Shown in pieces: positions 9,474-17,571 of a DNA stretch of 56,778 nt (position 1 is its first letter; the number at the start of each line of letters is the position of its first letter). The notes below the pieces were generated by a model. It made no database searches, was not told the DNA's origin, and was given only the letters and a program-made list of their open reading frames with translations. Both the position numbers and the translations under genes were made by a program. This DNA is from PMNU01 sp035479375 (GTDB lineage: Bacteria; Patescibacteriota; Saccharimonadia; Saccharimonadales; UBA4665). The stretch is taken from NCBI GenBank assembly GCA_035479375.1, contig DATIIT010000015.1, positions 1 to 56,778 on the forward strand. The letters run 5' to 3'.

Positions 9474-10661
9474 TTAATGTTTCTTAAACAACGGTGCAAA
9501 CTGCCGGATAACCGCTTCCCAGGAATACTTGGTGTCGACCATCTTTTTGGCGGCGGCGACCATTTTGGCATTGCGGGCAGAGGGGTCAAACAGGGCGTCT
9601 TCCAGCTTGGCAACGAGGTCGGGCACGTCGCGCTCGTTGAACAAACGGGCGGTTTTGTTGTCGTCGATCCACAGCGGGATGCCGCCAATGCGCGTGGCCA
9701 CCACCGGCACCTCGCAGCTCATGGCCTCGGCAATTACCAGGCCAAAATTCTCTGACACATTGGGGATGGGCGTGCCGTCGGCAAAATGGTAGGCGGTGGG
9801 CAGTACGAAGACGTCGCTGAGCGTGTAGGCTTGCGGCAGCAGTTCCTGGGCAACGGAGCCGGCGAATATGGCTTTGCCATGGCCGTGCACGCCTAGTTGC
9901 TTGGCCAGCTGCTCGTACTCGGCGCGCTGCGGGCCATCGCCACATAAGAGTAGTGTGACGTTTTTATGGCGCTTTAAGATGTCGGCGTACGCCTGTAAAA
10001 GCACGTCCACGCCCTTGGCGGGGATCATGCGGCCAACAAAAATGATGGTTTTATTGCCGGCCACGGGCTTAAAATTCTTGCGCACAGCAGGGCTCACCGC
10101 CACGTCGTGGAAGCGCTTGGTGTCGATCCCGTGCGGGATAATTTTAAGCCGCTTGTTGGGCACAAAATGCTTCACCAGGTCATAGGTGTACTGGTTTTGC
10201 ACCGTGACGGCGGTAGACAGCCAGCTGGCAAATGTCGCGACCCAGCGGTCTAAAAACATCGCCGGCAAGCGGCCGTGGTAGGTGATGATAAACGGCTTTT
10301 TGAGGACCTTGGCGCACAGCGCCCCAATCAATGTAAAATTCAGGGGAATTTGGTGTGCTTGGATGACGTCGTAGTGGCCGGTCAGCAACTCTTTAAAGAG
10401 CCTGAAGGAGAAGGCCGGCCCGGCATTTTTGAAAATTGTCTTGAGGTATACGATGCGCAAATGGTCGTTGACGCGTAGCTCATCCACCGTTATGCCCGGG
10501 TAGCGGGCAACGTAGTAGGTGACGTCGTGGCCGGCCTCGGCCAATTTATAGGTGTACCACCACGATGACGTCTCACCGCCACCCTGCGCAATGCCGCCGG
10601 GCAGGACAGGGATCTGGCTGCCAATTTCTGGCGGATACGGGTGCAGCTGGGCGATTTTCAT
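9474..10661 (-). CDS. GT4 family glycosyltransferase
   Basis: A 395-aa retaining GT-B glycosyltransferase. It starts MKIAQLHPYPPEIGSQ and has the glycine-rich GGGETSSWW loop. The C-terminal donor domain has IIFVGRMIPAKGVD and an E-x7-E motif in SENFGLVIAEAMSCEVPVVA. I chose ATG 10661; the longer reading adds a hydrophobic but unrelated 26 residues read through the promoter region. It is divergent from the GT4 gene at 10747 and convergent with the GT4-DUF2206 gene. Cytoplasmic, probably acting on lipid-linked glycan intermediates. Confidence 0.9.
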   Translation of the reverse strand: MKIAQLHPYPPEIGSQIPVLPGGIAQGGGETSSWWYTYKLAEAGHDVTYYVARYPGITVDELRVNDHLRIVYLKTIFKNAGPAFSFRLFKELLTGHYDVIQAHQIPLNFTLIGALCAKVLKKPFIITYHGRLPAMFLDRWVATFASWLSTAVTVQNQYTYDLVKHFVPNKRLKIIPHGIDTKRFHDVAVSPAVRKNFKPVAGNKTIIFVGRMIPAKGVDVLLQAYADILKRHKNVTLLLCGDGPQRAEYEQLAKQLGVHGHGKAIFAGSVAQELLPQAYTLSDVFVLPTAYHFADGTPIPNVSENFGLVIAEAMSCEVPVVATRIGGIPLWIDDNKTARLFNERDVPDLVAKLEDALFDPSARNAKMVAAAKKMVDTKYSWEAVIRQFAPLFKKH

Positions 10662-10746
10662 ATCTGTTATAGACCTTGAAATTATCTTGATTATATTATA
10701 CACTATATATGTCAAAACACAAGGCTGGCGCGCCCACACGACGAGT

Positions 10747-11850
10747 ATGAGAGTCCTTATCTACCCTAAATCGATCAACCCCTACCACGAGCTGCTGTAC
10801 AGCCCGATCCGGGCAGCACATCCCGCAGACAAATTCACCTACCTGGCGGCGTCCCCGCGCAACCTGCTGTTTTTCCCGCTGGCCATAGCAGTGAAACGGC
10901 TGCAAGGCTACCGCGTCTTCCACCTGCATTGGCACACGTTTTACCTGGATGCAAAGTATGGCGTGCCCGGGCGCAAGTTTATCTCCCTAATAAACACCCT
11001 TATATGTTTGGGGAGCATAAAACTACTGGGCTATAAACTGGTGTGGACGGTGCACAACGTGCTCCCGCACGAGCCGCAAACCAGCAACGACCGCGTAGTT
11101 ACGCGTCTTACCGCCCGTGCCGCATCAGCCCTCATTGTCCACTCCGCACACACCATAGCAGAGCTACACGAACAAGGTGCAGATACAAGCAAAGCCGTTA
11201 TTATCCCGCACGGCAACTACGACGGCATTTATCCACGCAGCCTAAGCCGCGCACAAGCCCGCGCCAAATTAGGCATTAAGCCCCACGAAAAAGTGGTGCT
11301 CTTTTTTGGCAACCTACGCCCGCACAAAGGCGTAGAAGACCTGCTGGCCGCCTACACGAAACTAGCCGCCCAAGACGCGTACAAAAATACGCGCTTGGTC
11401 ATCGCTGGCGCTTGCCGGGACGCCAGCTTGGGGAAGATAATCGCAGACACTGCCCGCAAAAGCAAGCACATTCTATACCGCGAAGGGAACGTGGCCGATG
11501 AAGACGTCGCCATGTACTTCGACGCCAGCGACATCGCCTGCTTGCCGTTCCAATCGGTGACCACCAGCGGCTCTATTATCTTGGCGGCTACTTTTGGCAT
11601 GCCGCTCGTCACCCCGCGCCTCGGCGCCATCAAGGAGATTCCGGCCGGGGCTGGTGTACTCTACGACCCATCGGAAAAGGACGCGCTACAACGCGCGCTG
11701 CAAAAGACATTTACTACAGACGCCAGCCTACCCAAAATGGCCAAGGCCTCGCGCGGCTATGCCGATTCTTTGGCGTGGGAGAATATCGCCCGCAAAACGT
11801 ACGCTGTCTTGCGCAAAACCCTGGCGGGCAGCACAACGGCGGCCAGCTGA
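10747..11850 (+). CDS. GT4-like glycosyltransferase
   Basis: A 367-aa GT-B protein. Its N terminus, MRVLIYPKSINPYHELLY, and the HLHWHTFYL segment are typical of GT4-like enzymes of capsule clusters. The C-terminal domain has VVLFFGNLRPHKGVEDLL and ends with the nucleotide-sugar site region around SGSIILAATFGMPLV. ATG 10747 is preferred; longer forms would read through the intergenic promoter. The last 94 bp overlap the 3' end of the flippase gene on the other strand. It likely adds one sugar to the polymer repeat made by this cluster. Confidence 0.85.
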   Translation: MRVLIYPKSINPYHELLYSPIRAAHPADKFTYLAASPRNLLFFPLAIAVKRLQGYRVFHLHWHTFYLDAKYGVPGRKFISLINTLICLGSIKLLGYKLVWTVHNVLPHEPQTSNDRVVTRLTARAASALIVHSAHTIAELHEQGADTSKAVIIPHGNYDGIYPRSLSRAQARAKLGIKPHEKVVLFFGNLRPHKGVEDLLAAYTKLAAQDAYKNTRLVIAGACRDASLGKIIADTARKSKHILYREGNVADEDVAMYFDASDIACLPFQSVTTSGSIILAATFGMPLVTPRLGAIKEIPAGAGVLYDPSEKDALQRALQKTFTTDASLPKMAKASRGYADSLAWENIARKTYAVLRKTLAGSTTAAS

Positions 11851-13103
11851 TCCCGCGCAAATAACACAACGTATACCCCGGCAGAAACCACCTGGCCAAG
11901 CAGCCAGCCCAACGCGACCCCCACAAGCCCATGCCCAGCCAATATATACACCGACCCCACAACAGCGGCCGCATTAAACGCGTTCATCAAAAAGTAAGCT
12001 AGGGGCTTTTTTTGGATGTTGAGCCAGGTGTCGCCAATCCAGTTCATCGCCACAAACAAACTCGCGGCGCACAGAATAAACAGAGGTTGCAAGCCATGCG
12101 CTGCGTACGCCGCACCGTAGACACGTAAAATCCCCCAACCAAAAACACATAAACCTATTGCAGCCGGAAGCAACAATTGGTATAAGTGCTTCGCGGCGCC
12201 CACGACCTGGCGGCGATGGGCGTCCGCATCCTCGGTTTGTGCTACTTCCGCTAACAGCGCCTGGCAGGTAGAGCTTGCAATAATGCCCAAAAACACTGCC
12301 AGCTGCATCGGCATGTAGAAGAACGCGGCCTGCGCCGGGCCCAAAATCTGCAATACGATCAGCGGGGTGAGCGTACCGGGTAAAATGCCAAACATACTAC
12401 CAAAATAGTTGGCGGCAGCGAAGTTGCGGTGCCTACGCAGCTCTATAAACCGTGGCTGCAAATTGCCGCGCCCTATAAACCGGCGCACAATAACCACCAG
12501 GGAATACAGCACGCCAAGCAGCAACATGCCGCTATACACGCCGGCCATGCCTTGCATGCCTAGTGTGGCAACGGCAAACGGCAGCACTATGCGGGGTACG
12601 TTAGTGAGAACCGCCTTACCCAAGACATACTTGCTGGCGCGAAGCGATGCCAAGACGCCGTCCAGCAGGCCGCCAAGCGCCGAGCCCACCACAACGGCCA
12701 CCAGCATAAGGGACAGCGCCAGGGAATGCTGCACAAAACCAAGCCGTGGCGCCAGGTGCCCGATGGCCAATAGCGCCAGCAGGCCGCCCGTTGCCGAAGC
12801 CAACGTCACAAGTAGCACGGCCGCACTAAACAGCCCGCCGCGGTGTTTGCTAGTAGGCAAAAAACGCAGCACAGTAGTGGGCAACCCTAGGTGTGTAAAT
12901 GTCGCTACCAGCAGCCCAAAACTGATAAATGCCGTCGCCAAACCCACCTGGGAAGCTGGGAACAGCCGCGCGCACAGCAGCCAAAACAGAAATGCAGCGA
13001 CAGCGTTAATACCTTGAGCAGCGATCAACAGTGTCGAGCTGCGGTGCAGGCCGTCCTGCAGAAACCGGCTTCTAAGGGCAGCTGTATTAAGGCTGAGGCG
13101 CAT
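11757..13103 (-). CDS. Polysaccharide/lipid-linked oligosaccharide flippase (Wzx/MOP-like)
   Basis: A 448-aa polytopic membrane protein with about 12-14 hydrophobic helices (for example NAVAAFLFWLLCARLF and the FISFGLLVATFTHLGLP region) and the loop LPTTVLRFLPTSKHRGG, typical of polysaccharide-biosynthesis MOP-superfamily transporters. It would flip lipid-linked glycan units across the membrane. Its start follows the stop of the GT2-GT4 gene by one base (TAG-C-ATG), implying translational coupling. Its C-terminal 31 codons overlap the convergent GT4 gene, which is unusually long for this window. Confidence 0.88.
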   Translation of the reverse strand: MRLSLNTAALRSRFLQDGLHRSSTLLIAAQGINAVAAFLFWLLCARLFPASQVGLATAFISFGLLVATFTHLGLPTTVLRFLPTSKHRGGLFSAAVLLVTLASATGGLLALLAIGHLAPRLGFVQHSLALSLMLVAVVVGSALGGLLDGVLASLRASKYVLGKAVLTNVPRIVLPFAVATLGMQGMAGVYSGMLLLGVLYSLVVIVRRFIGRGNLQPRFIELRRHRNFAAANYFGSMFGILPGTLTPLIVLQILGPAQAAFFYMPMQLAVFLGIIASSTCQALLAEVAQTEDADAHRRQVVGAAKHLYQLLLPAAIGLCVFGWGILRVYGAAYAAHGLQPLFILCAASLFVAMNWIGDTWLNIQKKPLAYFLMNAFNAAAVVGSVYILAGHGLVGVALGWLLGQVVSAGVYVVLFARDQLAAVVLPARVLRKTAYVLRAIFSHAKESA

Positions 13104-13104
13104 G

Positions 13105-14961
13105 CTAGGCGTCCTTCGCAGCTTGCTGGTGGGTAGCCAGTACTTGCTCTACAGCAGCTGCGGCGTGGTGCCAGCGATAGGTACCAAACTCTTCTTCCAC
13201 GGCTTGCCGGGGTTTGAGGCCGCGCGCCCGCAATACTAAGCGCATTTGGGCGGCCAGGTGCTTCACATCCAGTTCGGCCAAATAACCGTTGCGCCCAACG
13301 ATGATCAGCTCCCGTGCAGCATTCTGCTCGTGCGCCGTCGTAATCACCGGCAGGCCACAGGCATTGGCCTCTATAGACACCAGGCTGAAGCCTTCGCGGA
13401 TGGAAGGCAGCACAAACATCTTGGACGATTTCATGAGTGCGTACAGCTCATTGTGGTCTTCCAAAAAGTTGAAGAAGGTGACGTTGTTCTCTAAGCCTAA
13501 CCTTTCCGTCAAGGCCTCGAGGCGCTCACGCTCCGGGCCATTGCCAATAACCAAGCAGCGCACGTCCGGCTTCGTGCGCTTCACTAGCGCGACAGCGCGC
13601 ACCAACAGGTCAACGTTTTTGTTAGGCAAAAGCCGCCCGGCAAAAATAACGTCGCTCCTAAGGTCGTGTGGCGGCACGGCAAACAGCGTCTCTACGTCTA
13701 CGCCCAGCGGCACGGTCACGATCTGCTTGTTCATGCCGGCTTGCAGCAGGCGCTTGGTTGTGTGGTTGGAGTTAGAAATGACCACGTTCGGCAGTTTCAT
13801 GGCCAGCCACTCGGTGAGCGCGCCCAGCTTGCCACCAAAGCCACCAAGGTAATCCCGCCAGTAGTCGCGGCCCCACACCTCGTGCCAGGTGGCGTGCATT
13901 TTCTTGCCGCGCAGCCAACACACCACACGCACCGAGAACAGCGGGAAGAACGGCATGCTGTCCACATCGATAACGTCAAAACGGCGGAACAGCAGGCGCA
14001 AGCAGCCAGCGCTAAACCGCACGGCCTGTACAATTGAGCGCCGCCCGTCTTTATATAAAGGATGCAGGCGGGTAATACTGTGCAGATGCACGCCGCTGGG
14101 GCTCACCACGCTATCCGGCCCATCCCACCATTTCATGGTATAGATGTCCACTTGGCGGCCTTCTTTTACCAGCCGGCGAGTGATTTCGTGCAGGCGTTTC
14201 TCCTTGCCGCCCTTGTTGTACGGCCAGATGGCGTCGCTCACGAAAGCTACACGCTCAGTGCGCGGGCTCCAGCGCAGCTGGCGCATGAACTCACGCAGGA
14301 TGCGCACGCCGTCGTGCACCGGGCGCAGGGACGATTCGCCAAGGCGCGGCTCATAAGTGATCGGCACGGAGTACATCTGGTAGCCGAGGCGCGCCATCTT
14401 GGTAATCATCTCCATCTCAATGGAAAAACCGCTGGATTTAAGGTGCTGGCGGAGCTGCTGCACCACCTCGCGCTTCCATGCAAAATAGCCGGTGAGCGTG
14501 TCCGTGACGTTGACGCCGTACACGTAGCGCACCAAAAATGAGAACCCCCAGTTGCCCAGGCGGTTAAAGCCTTTCATGGAGCCTTCGGCGATTTTGCCGC
14601 CCAGGCGCGAGCCAATCACTACGTCGCAGAAACCGCTGTCCAGAGGCTCAACCAGGCGCAGGATCTCGTGGGCTTTGTAGGTGTCGTCACCGTCGCACAT
14701 CACCACGTAATCGGTGTCGTCGCTGATGTTATAAAAGCCAGCGCGGATGGCATTGCCTTTGCCTTGTTGTGGTTCGTGCAACACGCGGGCGCCGGCGGCG
14801 CGGGCGACCTCAGCGGTACGGTCTTTGGAATTGTTGTCCACCACGAGCACTTCAAGCGAGTAGCCTTGGCGCCTGAGCGCCGCGCGCGGGAAACTCCGCA
14901 CCACAGCGGCAATGCCGCCTTCTTCGTTATAACAGGGGATGACAACGGTGATTTTCTTCAT
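13105..14961 (-). CDS. Two-domain glycosyltransferase: GT2 (DPM-like) fused to GT4
   Basis: A 618-aa protein. Residues 1-~245 are a GT2/GT-A domain (MKKITVVIPCYNEEGG; LVVDNNSKDRTAEVAR; the DGDDTYKAHE metal site) resembling dolichyl-phosphate mannosyltransferase-type enzymes. Residues ~250-610 are a GT4/GT-B domain (AFVSDAIWPYNKGGKEKR; VIFAGRLLPNKNVDLL; SIREGFSLVSIEANACGLPV). Two transferases in one chain suggest consecutive sugar additions, or a lipid-linked donor made by one domain and used by the other. ATG 14961 has GAGGA just upstream. It heads an operon with the flippase. No membrane helices are seen. Confidence 0.88.
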   Translation of the reverse strand: MKKITVVIPCYNEEGGIAAVVRSFPRAALRRQGYSLEVLVVDNNSKDRTAEVARAAGARVLHEPQQGKGNAIRAGFYNISDDTDYVVMCDGDDTYKAHEILRLVEPLDSGFCDVVIGSRLGGKIAEGSMKGFNRLGNWGFSFLVRYVYGVNVTDTLTGYFAWKREVVQQLRQHLKSSGFSIEMEMITKMARLGYQMYSVPITYEPRLGESSLRPVHDGVRILREFMRQLRWSPRTERVAFVSDAIWPYNKGGKEKRLHEITRRLVKEGRQVDIYTMKWWDGPDSVVSPSGVHLHSITRLHPLYKDGRRSIVQAVRFSAGCLRLLFRRFDVIDVDSMPFFPLFSVRVVCWLRGKKMHATWHEVWGRDYWRDYLGGFGGKLGALTEWLAMKLPNVVISNSNHTTKRLLQAGMNKQIVTVPLGVDVETLFAVPPHDLRSDVIFAGRLLPNKNVDLLVRAVALVKRTKPDVRCLVIGNGPERERLEALTERLGLENNVTFFNFLEDHNELYALMKSSKMFVLPSIREGFSLVSIEANACGLPVITTAHEQNAARELIIVGRNGYLAELDVKHLAAQMRLVLRARGLKPRQAVEEEFGTYRWHHAAAAVEQVLATHQQAAKDA

Positions 14962-15009
14962 TTTGTCCTCTGGCCCCTTCAGGCCCACCAAACTCTCGCT
15001 TGTTATGAA

Positions 15010-15037
15010 AAAAACGGCGGCACAGGCCTCCGTTTTT
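15010..15037 (-). terminator. Leader attenuator-like hairpin with U-tract
   Basis: On the minus strand AAAAACGG, a mismatch, GGC, a four-base loop, GCC and CCGTTTTT form a strong hairpin that runs into seven Ts. It lies between the predicted promoter at 15049-15077 and the GT2-GT4 start at 14961, so transcripts would meet it almost immediately. It could be a conditional attenuator of the polysaccharide operon. Confidence 0.5.
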
Positions 15038-15048
15038 GTAACAGCTTA

Positions 15049-15077
15049 ATTATAACACTTTATAGATGATTATTCAA
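15049..15077 (-). promoter_or_regulatory. Promoter of the GT2-GT4/flippase operon
   Basis: Read on the minus strand: TTGAAT (15077-15072), 17-bp spacer, TATAAT (15054-15049). Transcription would begin near 15042, upstream of the attenuator-like hairpin at 15010-15037. Confidence 0.6.
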
Positions 15078-15157
15078 GATCTGCCCGTCGATTAGATGCG
15101 CCTCTGACGGGCTATACGGACTGCCGCAATGAATAACTATATTAGAACATAATTTTA

Positions 15158-15166
15158 TGATATAAT
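15158..15166 (+). promoter_or_regulatory. Extended -10 promoter giving a leaderless mRNA for the 15175 gene
   Basis: TGA-TATAAT ends 8 nt before ATG 15175, with no Shine-Dalgarno sequence between. The core TTATGATATAATA is identical to that before the minus-strand metalloprotease gene at 35505. Confidence 0.6.
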
Positions 15167-15174
15167 AAAATACT

Positions 15175-17571
15175 ATGCGTGGTGAGTTACCCTTTGCCGA
15201 AACAGCGCACAACCCCGACGTGCTCGCCACCCTGCACAACACATTGCAGGAGGCTTTTGCCGACCCCGCGAACCCGGCAGCATCGCTCGCGGCACAGCAA
15301 GAACAGTTTAGCGCTATTGTCACTGCCGCCGAGGCGCAACTTCCTTACGAGCTAGCGCGTAATTTGCTCGGCCACTATAGAACGGTGGTTGAATATATGT
15401 GGTTTGGCGGCCATACCGACGCACCACCAGAAGCAGTCGGCTACTATTGGGCAGGCTCTGCGCGGGATGACGACTGGGGCTCGCCCGCCCTTAAAAAAAG
15501 CTGCATTGATGCCGAGACTTTTGAGGCAGTCACCCAAACTCTTATGCCGCTTGGCCTTGGTAACCTGCTGGCAGAACGGCTAAACTATGCCGGCCAAAAC
15601 CAACAAAAGGTAGAGGCCGCATACAAAGGGCTCGTGGACTCTATGCCGGGCGCGAAATGGCTGGAGGCATTCAAAGTAGGCGAACCGCAGGCTGAAATGC
15701 CGCTGTCTGCGCTCCAGCGCACGCCTTTGGAAGGCGAAATCCGGCGGACAGCAGCCACAGACCCTAACGCGCCTAGCCGGCTACACCCTGCGGTGCGCCC
15801 CCGCACAGAACGGCAGATACAGCGCCTCAATGAGGAGACACGCCTGCGCCCTGACCCGCGGCAACACCAGGATAGCGCCCTTGGCTTGTTGCGGCAGCAT
15901 GTAGAGAGCAACATAGCCAGGTACCGTACTGTCAGTACCCCTATTGTGAGACAAGAATATGACGCAGACGGTTCGGGTCTGCTTGATGAGTACGACAGCG
16001 AAGGCAGGCTCATAGCCTCACATGACGTGGCTATGATTGCCTCCGTGGCCTCCGACGAAAACGGACTGCCCCTGGCAGCTACCTATGACCTCGACATATT
16101 GTCCCGGGATTTTCATATGGATGTCTTCACCGGCGTATATCGAGGCCTAGGCAGCCACCAGGAGGTGTACGACTACGCCCTTAAGAGATCGCGGGATACG
16201 TTCTTAGGTTACATACTAAGCGGCTTTAACTTGGCCGGCGCCAATGTGACGGAGTGGGCGCTCCAGCATACCAAGCGTTTTCCGGAAACCCAGCCATTTG
16301 ACGAGGACGAGCGTGAGCGCCTCGCAAATGCGCACGGAGCGTTTGAGGCCATCGAGCGGCCCTCACATGTTACCGCCCACGAGCTGGAACAGGGGCGACA
16401 GCTCCGTGTCGGTACCATAGAAAAATACACTAATCCGGTGCCCGGCACCACACGCCTACTACAACGTCAGTATAGGCTGAAAAAATTGCCGGCCCAGCCA
16501 CCCGAGGGAACCGGGGCAGACCTCATTATGACGCTTAGAAATTTTGATGATGACCCACACGTGCCGGGCTACGAGCTTGTGGCGGTTGACCGCCTGCAGA
16601 GGCGCTACTACTTCACCTATAAACCCAACGCCGACCCCTACCGCCCCAACAACAAGCCGGTGTCCGAAGCAGCCCGCAGGCGGCTGGCCAGCCAATACCC
16701 ACCCGGGCTTGCACCACTGGCCGAGGAAGTGCGCACAGCACAGGATGTCACTATGTCCAGCCTGGCTGATATATCCCAGAGGCACAGCACGTACACCTTG
16801 CGCAACCCGCTGCGCCCTGACTTTGGCGGCGCGCTCAAGGATCTAGAATCGTTCAGCCTGTTCGTTGAGAACCATAGGCTGCGGGGTACCTGCGCCATAT
16901 ATAGCGCCTTTGGCAAATTTTCTCTGGGAGCGGCGCTGCCGAAGCAAAAAACGGCTATCATTGGCGGCTTTGTGCTCATTGAAGGCGAAGAAACAATTAG
17001 TGGCGCGGGCCATGCACAAGTCGCTATCTATAATAAAAGCCGCCAAAAAATAATCAGCATTATCGACTGGACTCCCGCGGAAGGCAGCGCCGCGCTTACA
17101 TATACCGGTAGCCAGGAATCGTTGCGTGGCACCCTGAACTCCGCTTTGCCTGAGCCGCAGGGTTCACTGCGGCGGTTTCTGGGGCCGCCTTTGGACGTCC
17201 GCCGGCAAGTTAAGGTCTCCACAGACCAGCTGCTGTCCCAGCTCGGCGTCGTATTTGCTCCTGGCGCCGTTGGCCAAATCCCACCTGACTATATATTTGA
17301 CAGGGCAAGGCGGCTGGGCGCGACGCACCCCATAGTGCAAACGTTAGGGGCGCTGCTACGCGCCAGAGACGCGCTGGAGACGGAGACGACCCACAAACTA
17401 CCGCCCCAGCATATGGCCGAGGTGTTAGGGGCGTTGGCTTGCGTCGGCCAGCAGCGGCTGCGCGACCGGAGTGGCGCAAACAGTGCGCAGCTTGCGATGT
17501 TGGAGGGTGCGCTGGTCCCTGTTGCGCGCTTTAGCAATGAGCCCAAGATTAACGAATTGTATAGGGCTTAG
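15175..17571 (+). CDS. Large unrecognised protein with a transglutaminase-like Cys-His-Asp core
   Basis: A 798-aa, soluble-looking protein that I do not recognise as a whole. Residues ~570-635 show the layout of transglutaminase-like or papain-like enzymes: RGTCAIYSAF with Cys573, GAGHAQVAIYN with His613, and IIDWTP with Asp631. The C-40-H-18-D spacing fits that fold. The remainder has charged, proline-rich stretches (~190-240) and no signal peptide or membrane helix. Inferred role: a peptidase or amide-crosslinking enzyme. It sits between polysaccharide genes but is transcribed alone from a leaderless-type promoter. Its stop overlaps that of the convergent 17568 gene by four bases. Confidence 0.6.
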   Translation: MRGELPFAETAHNPDVLATLHNTLQEAFADPANPAASLAAQQEQFSAIVTAAEAQLPYELARNLLGHYRTVVEYMWFGGHTDAPPEAVGYYWAGSARDDDWGSPALKKSCIDAETFEAVTQTLMPLGLGNLLAERLNYAGQNQQKVEAAYKGLVDSMPGAKWLEAFKVGEPQAEMPLSALQRTPLEGEIRRTAATDPNAPSRLHPAVRPRTERQIQRLNEETRLRPDPRQHQDSALGLLRQHVESNIARYRTVSTPIVRQEYDADGSGLLDEYDSEGRLIASHDVAMIASVASDENGLPLAATYDLDILSRDFHMDVFTGVYRGLGSHQEVYDYALKRSRDTFLGYILSGFNLAGANVTEWALQHTKRFPETQPFDEDERERLANAHGAFEAIERPSHVTAHELEQGRQLRVGTIEKYTNPVPGTTRLLQRQYRLKKLPAQPPEGTGADLIMTLRNFDDDPHVPGYELVAVDRLQRRYYFTYKPNADPYRPNNKPVSEAARRRLASQYPPGLAPLAEEVRTAQDVTMSSLADISQRHSTYTLRNPLRPDFGGALKDLESFSLFVENHRLRGTCAIYSAFGKFSLGAALPKQKTAIIGGFVLIEGEETISGAGHAQVAIYNKSRQKIISIIDWTPAEGSAALTYTGSQESLRGTLNSALPEPQGSLRRFLGPPLDVRRQVKVSTDQLLSQLGVVFAPGAVGQIPPDYIFDRARRLGATHPIVQTLGALLRARDALETETTHKLPPQHMAEVLGALACVGQQRLRDRSGANSAQLAMLEGALVPVARFSNEPKINELYRA

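Noticed and set aside
9474..10739. Start of the GT4 gene at 10739
   Set aside because: The added 26 residues are encoded by the AT-rich promoter region; MKIAQLHPYPP at 10661 is the normal GT4 start.
10747..11850. TGA read as an amino acid (recoded genetic code of some CPR lineages)
   Set aside because: Several well-defined genes end at TGA at the expected length (this GT4 gene, the 50201 gene, the 49039 ORF), so the standard reading fits.
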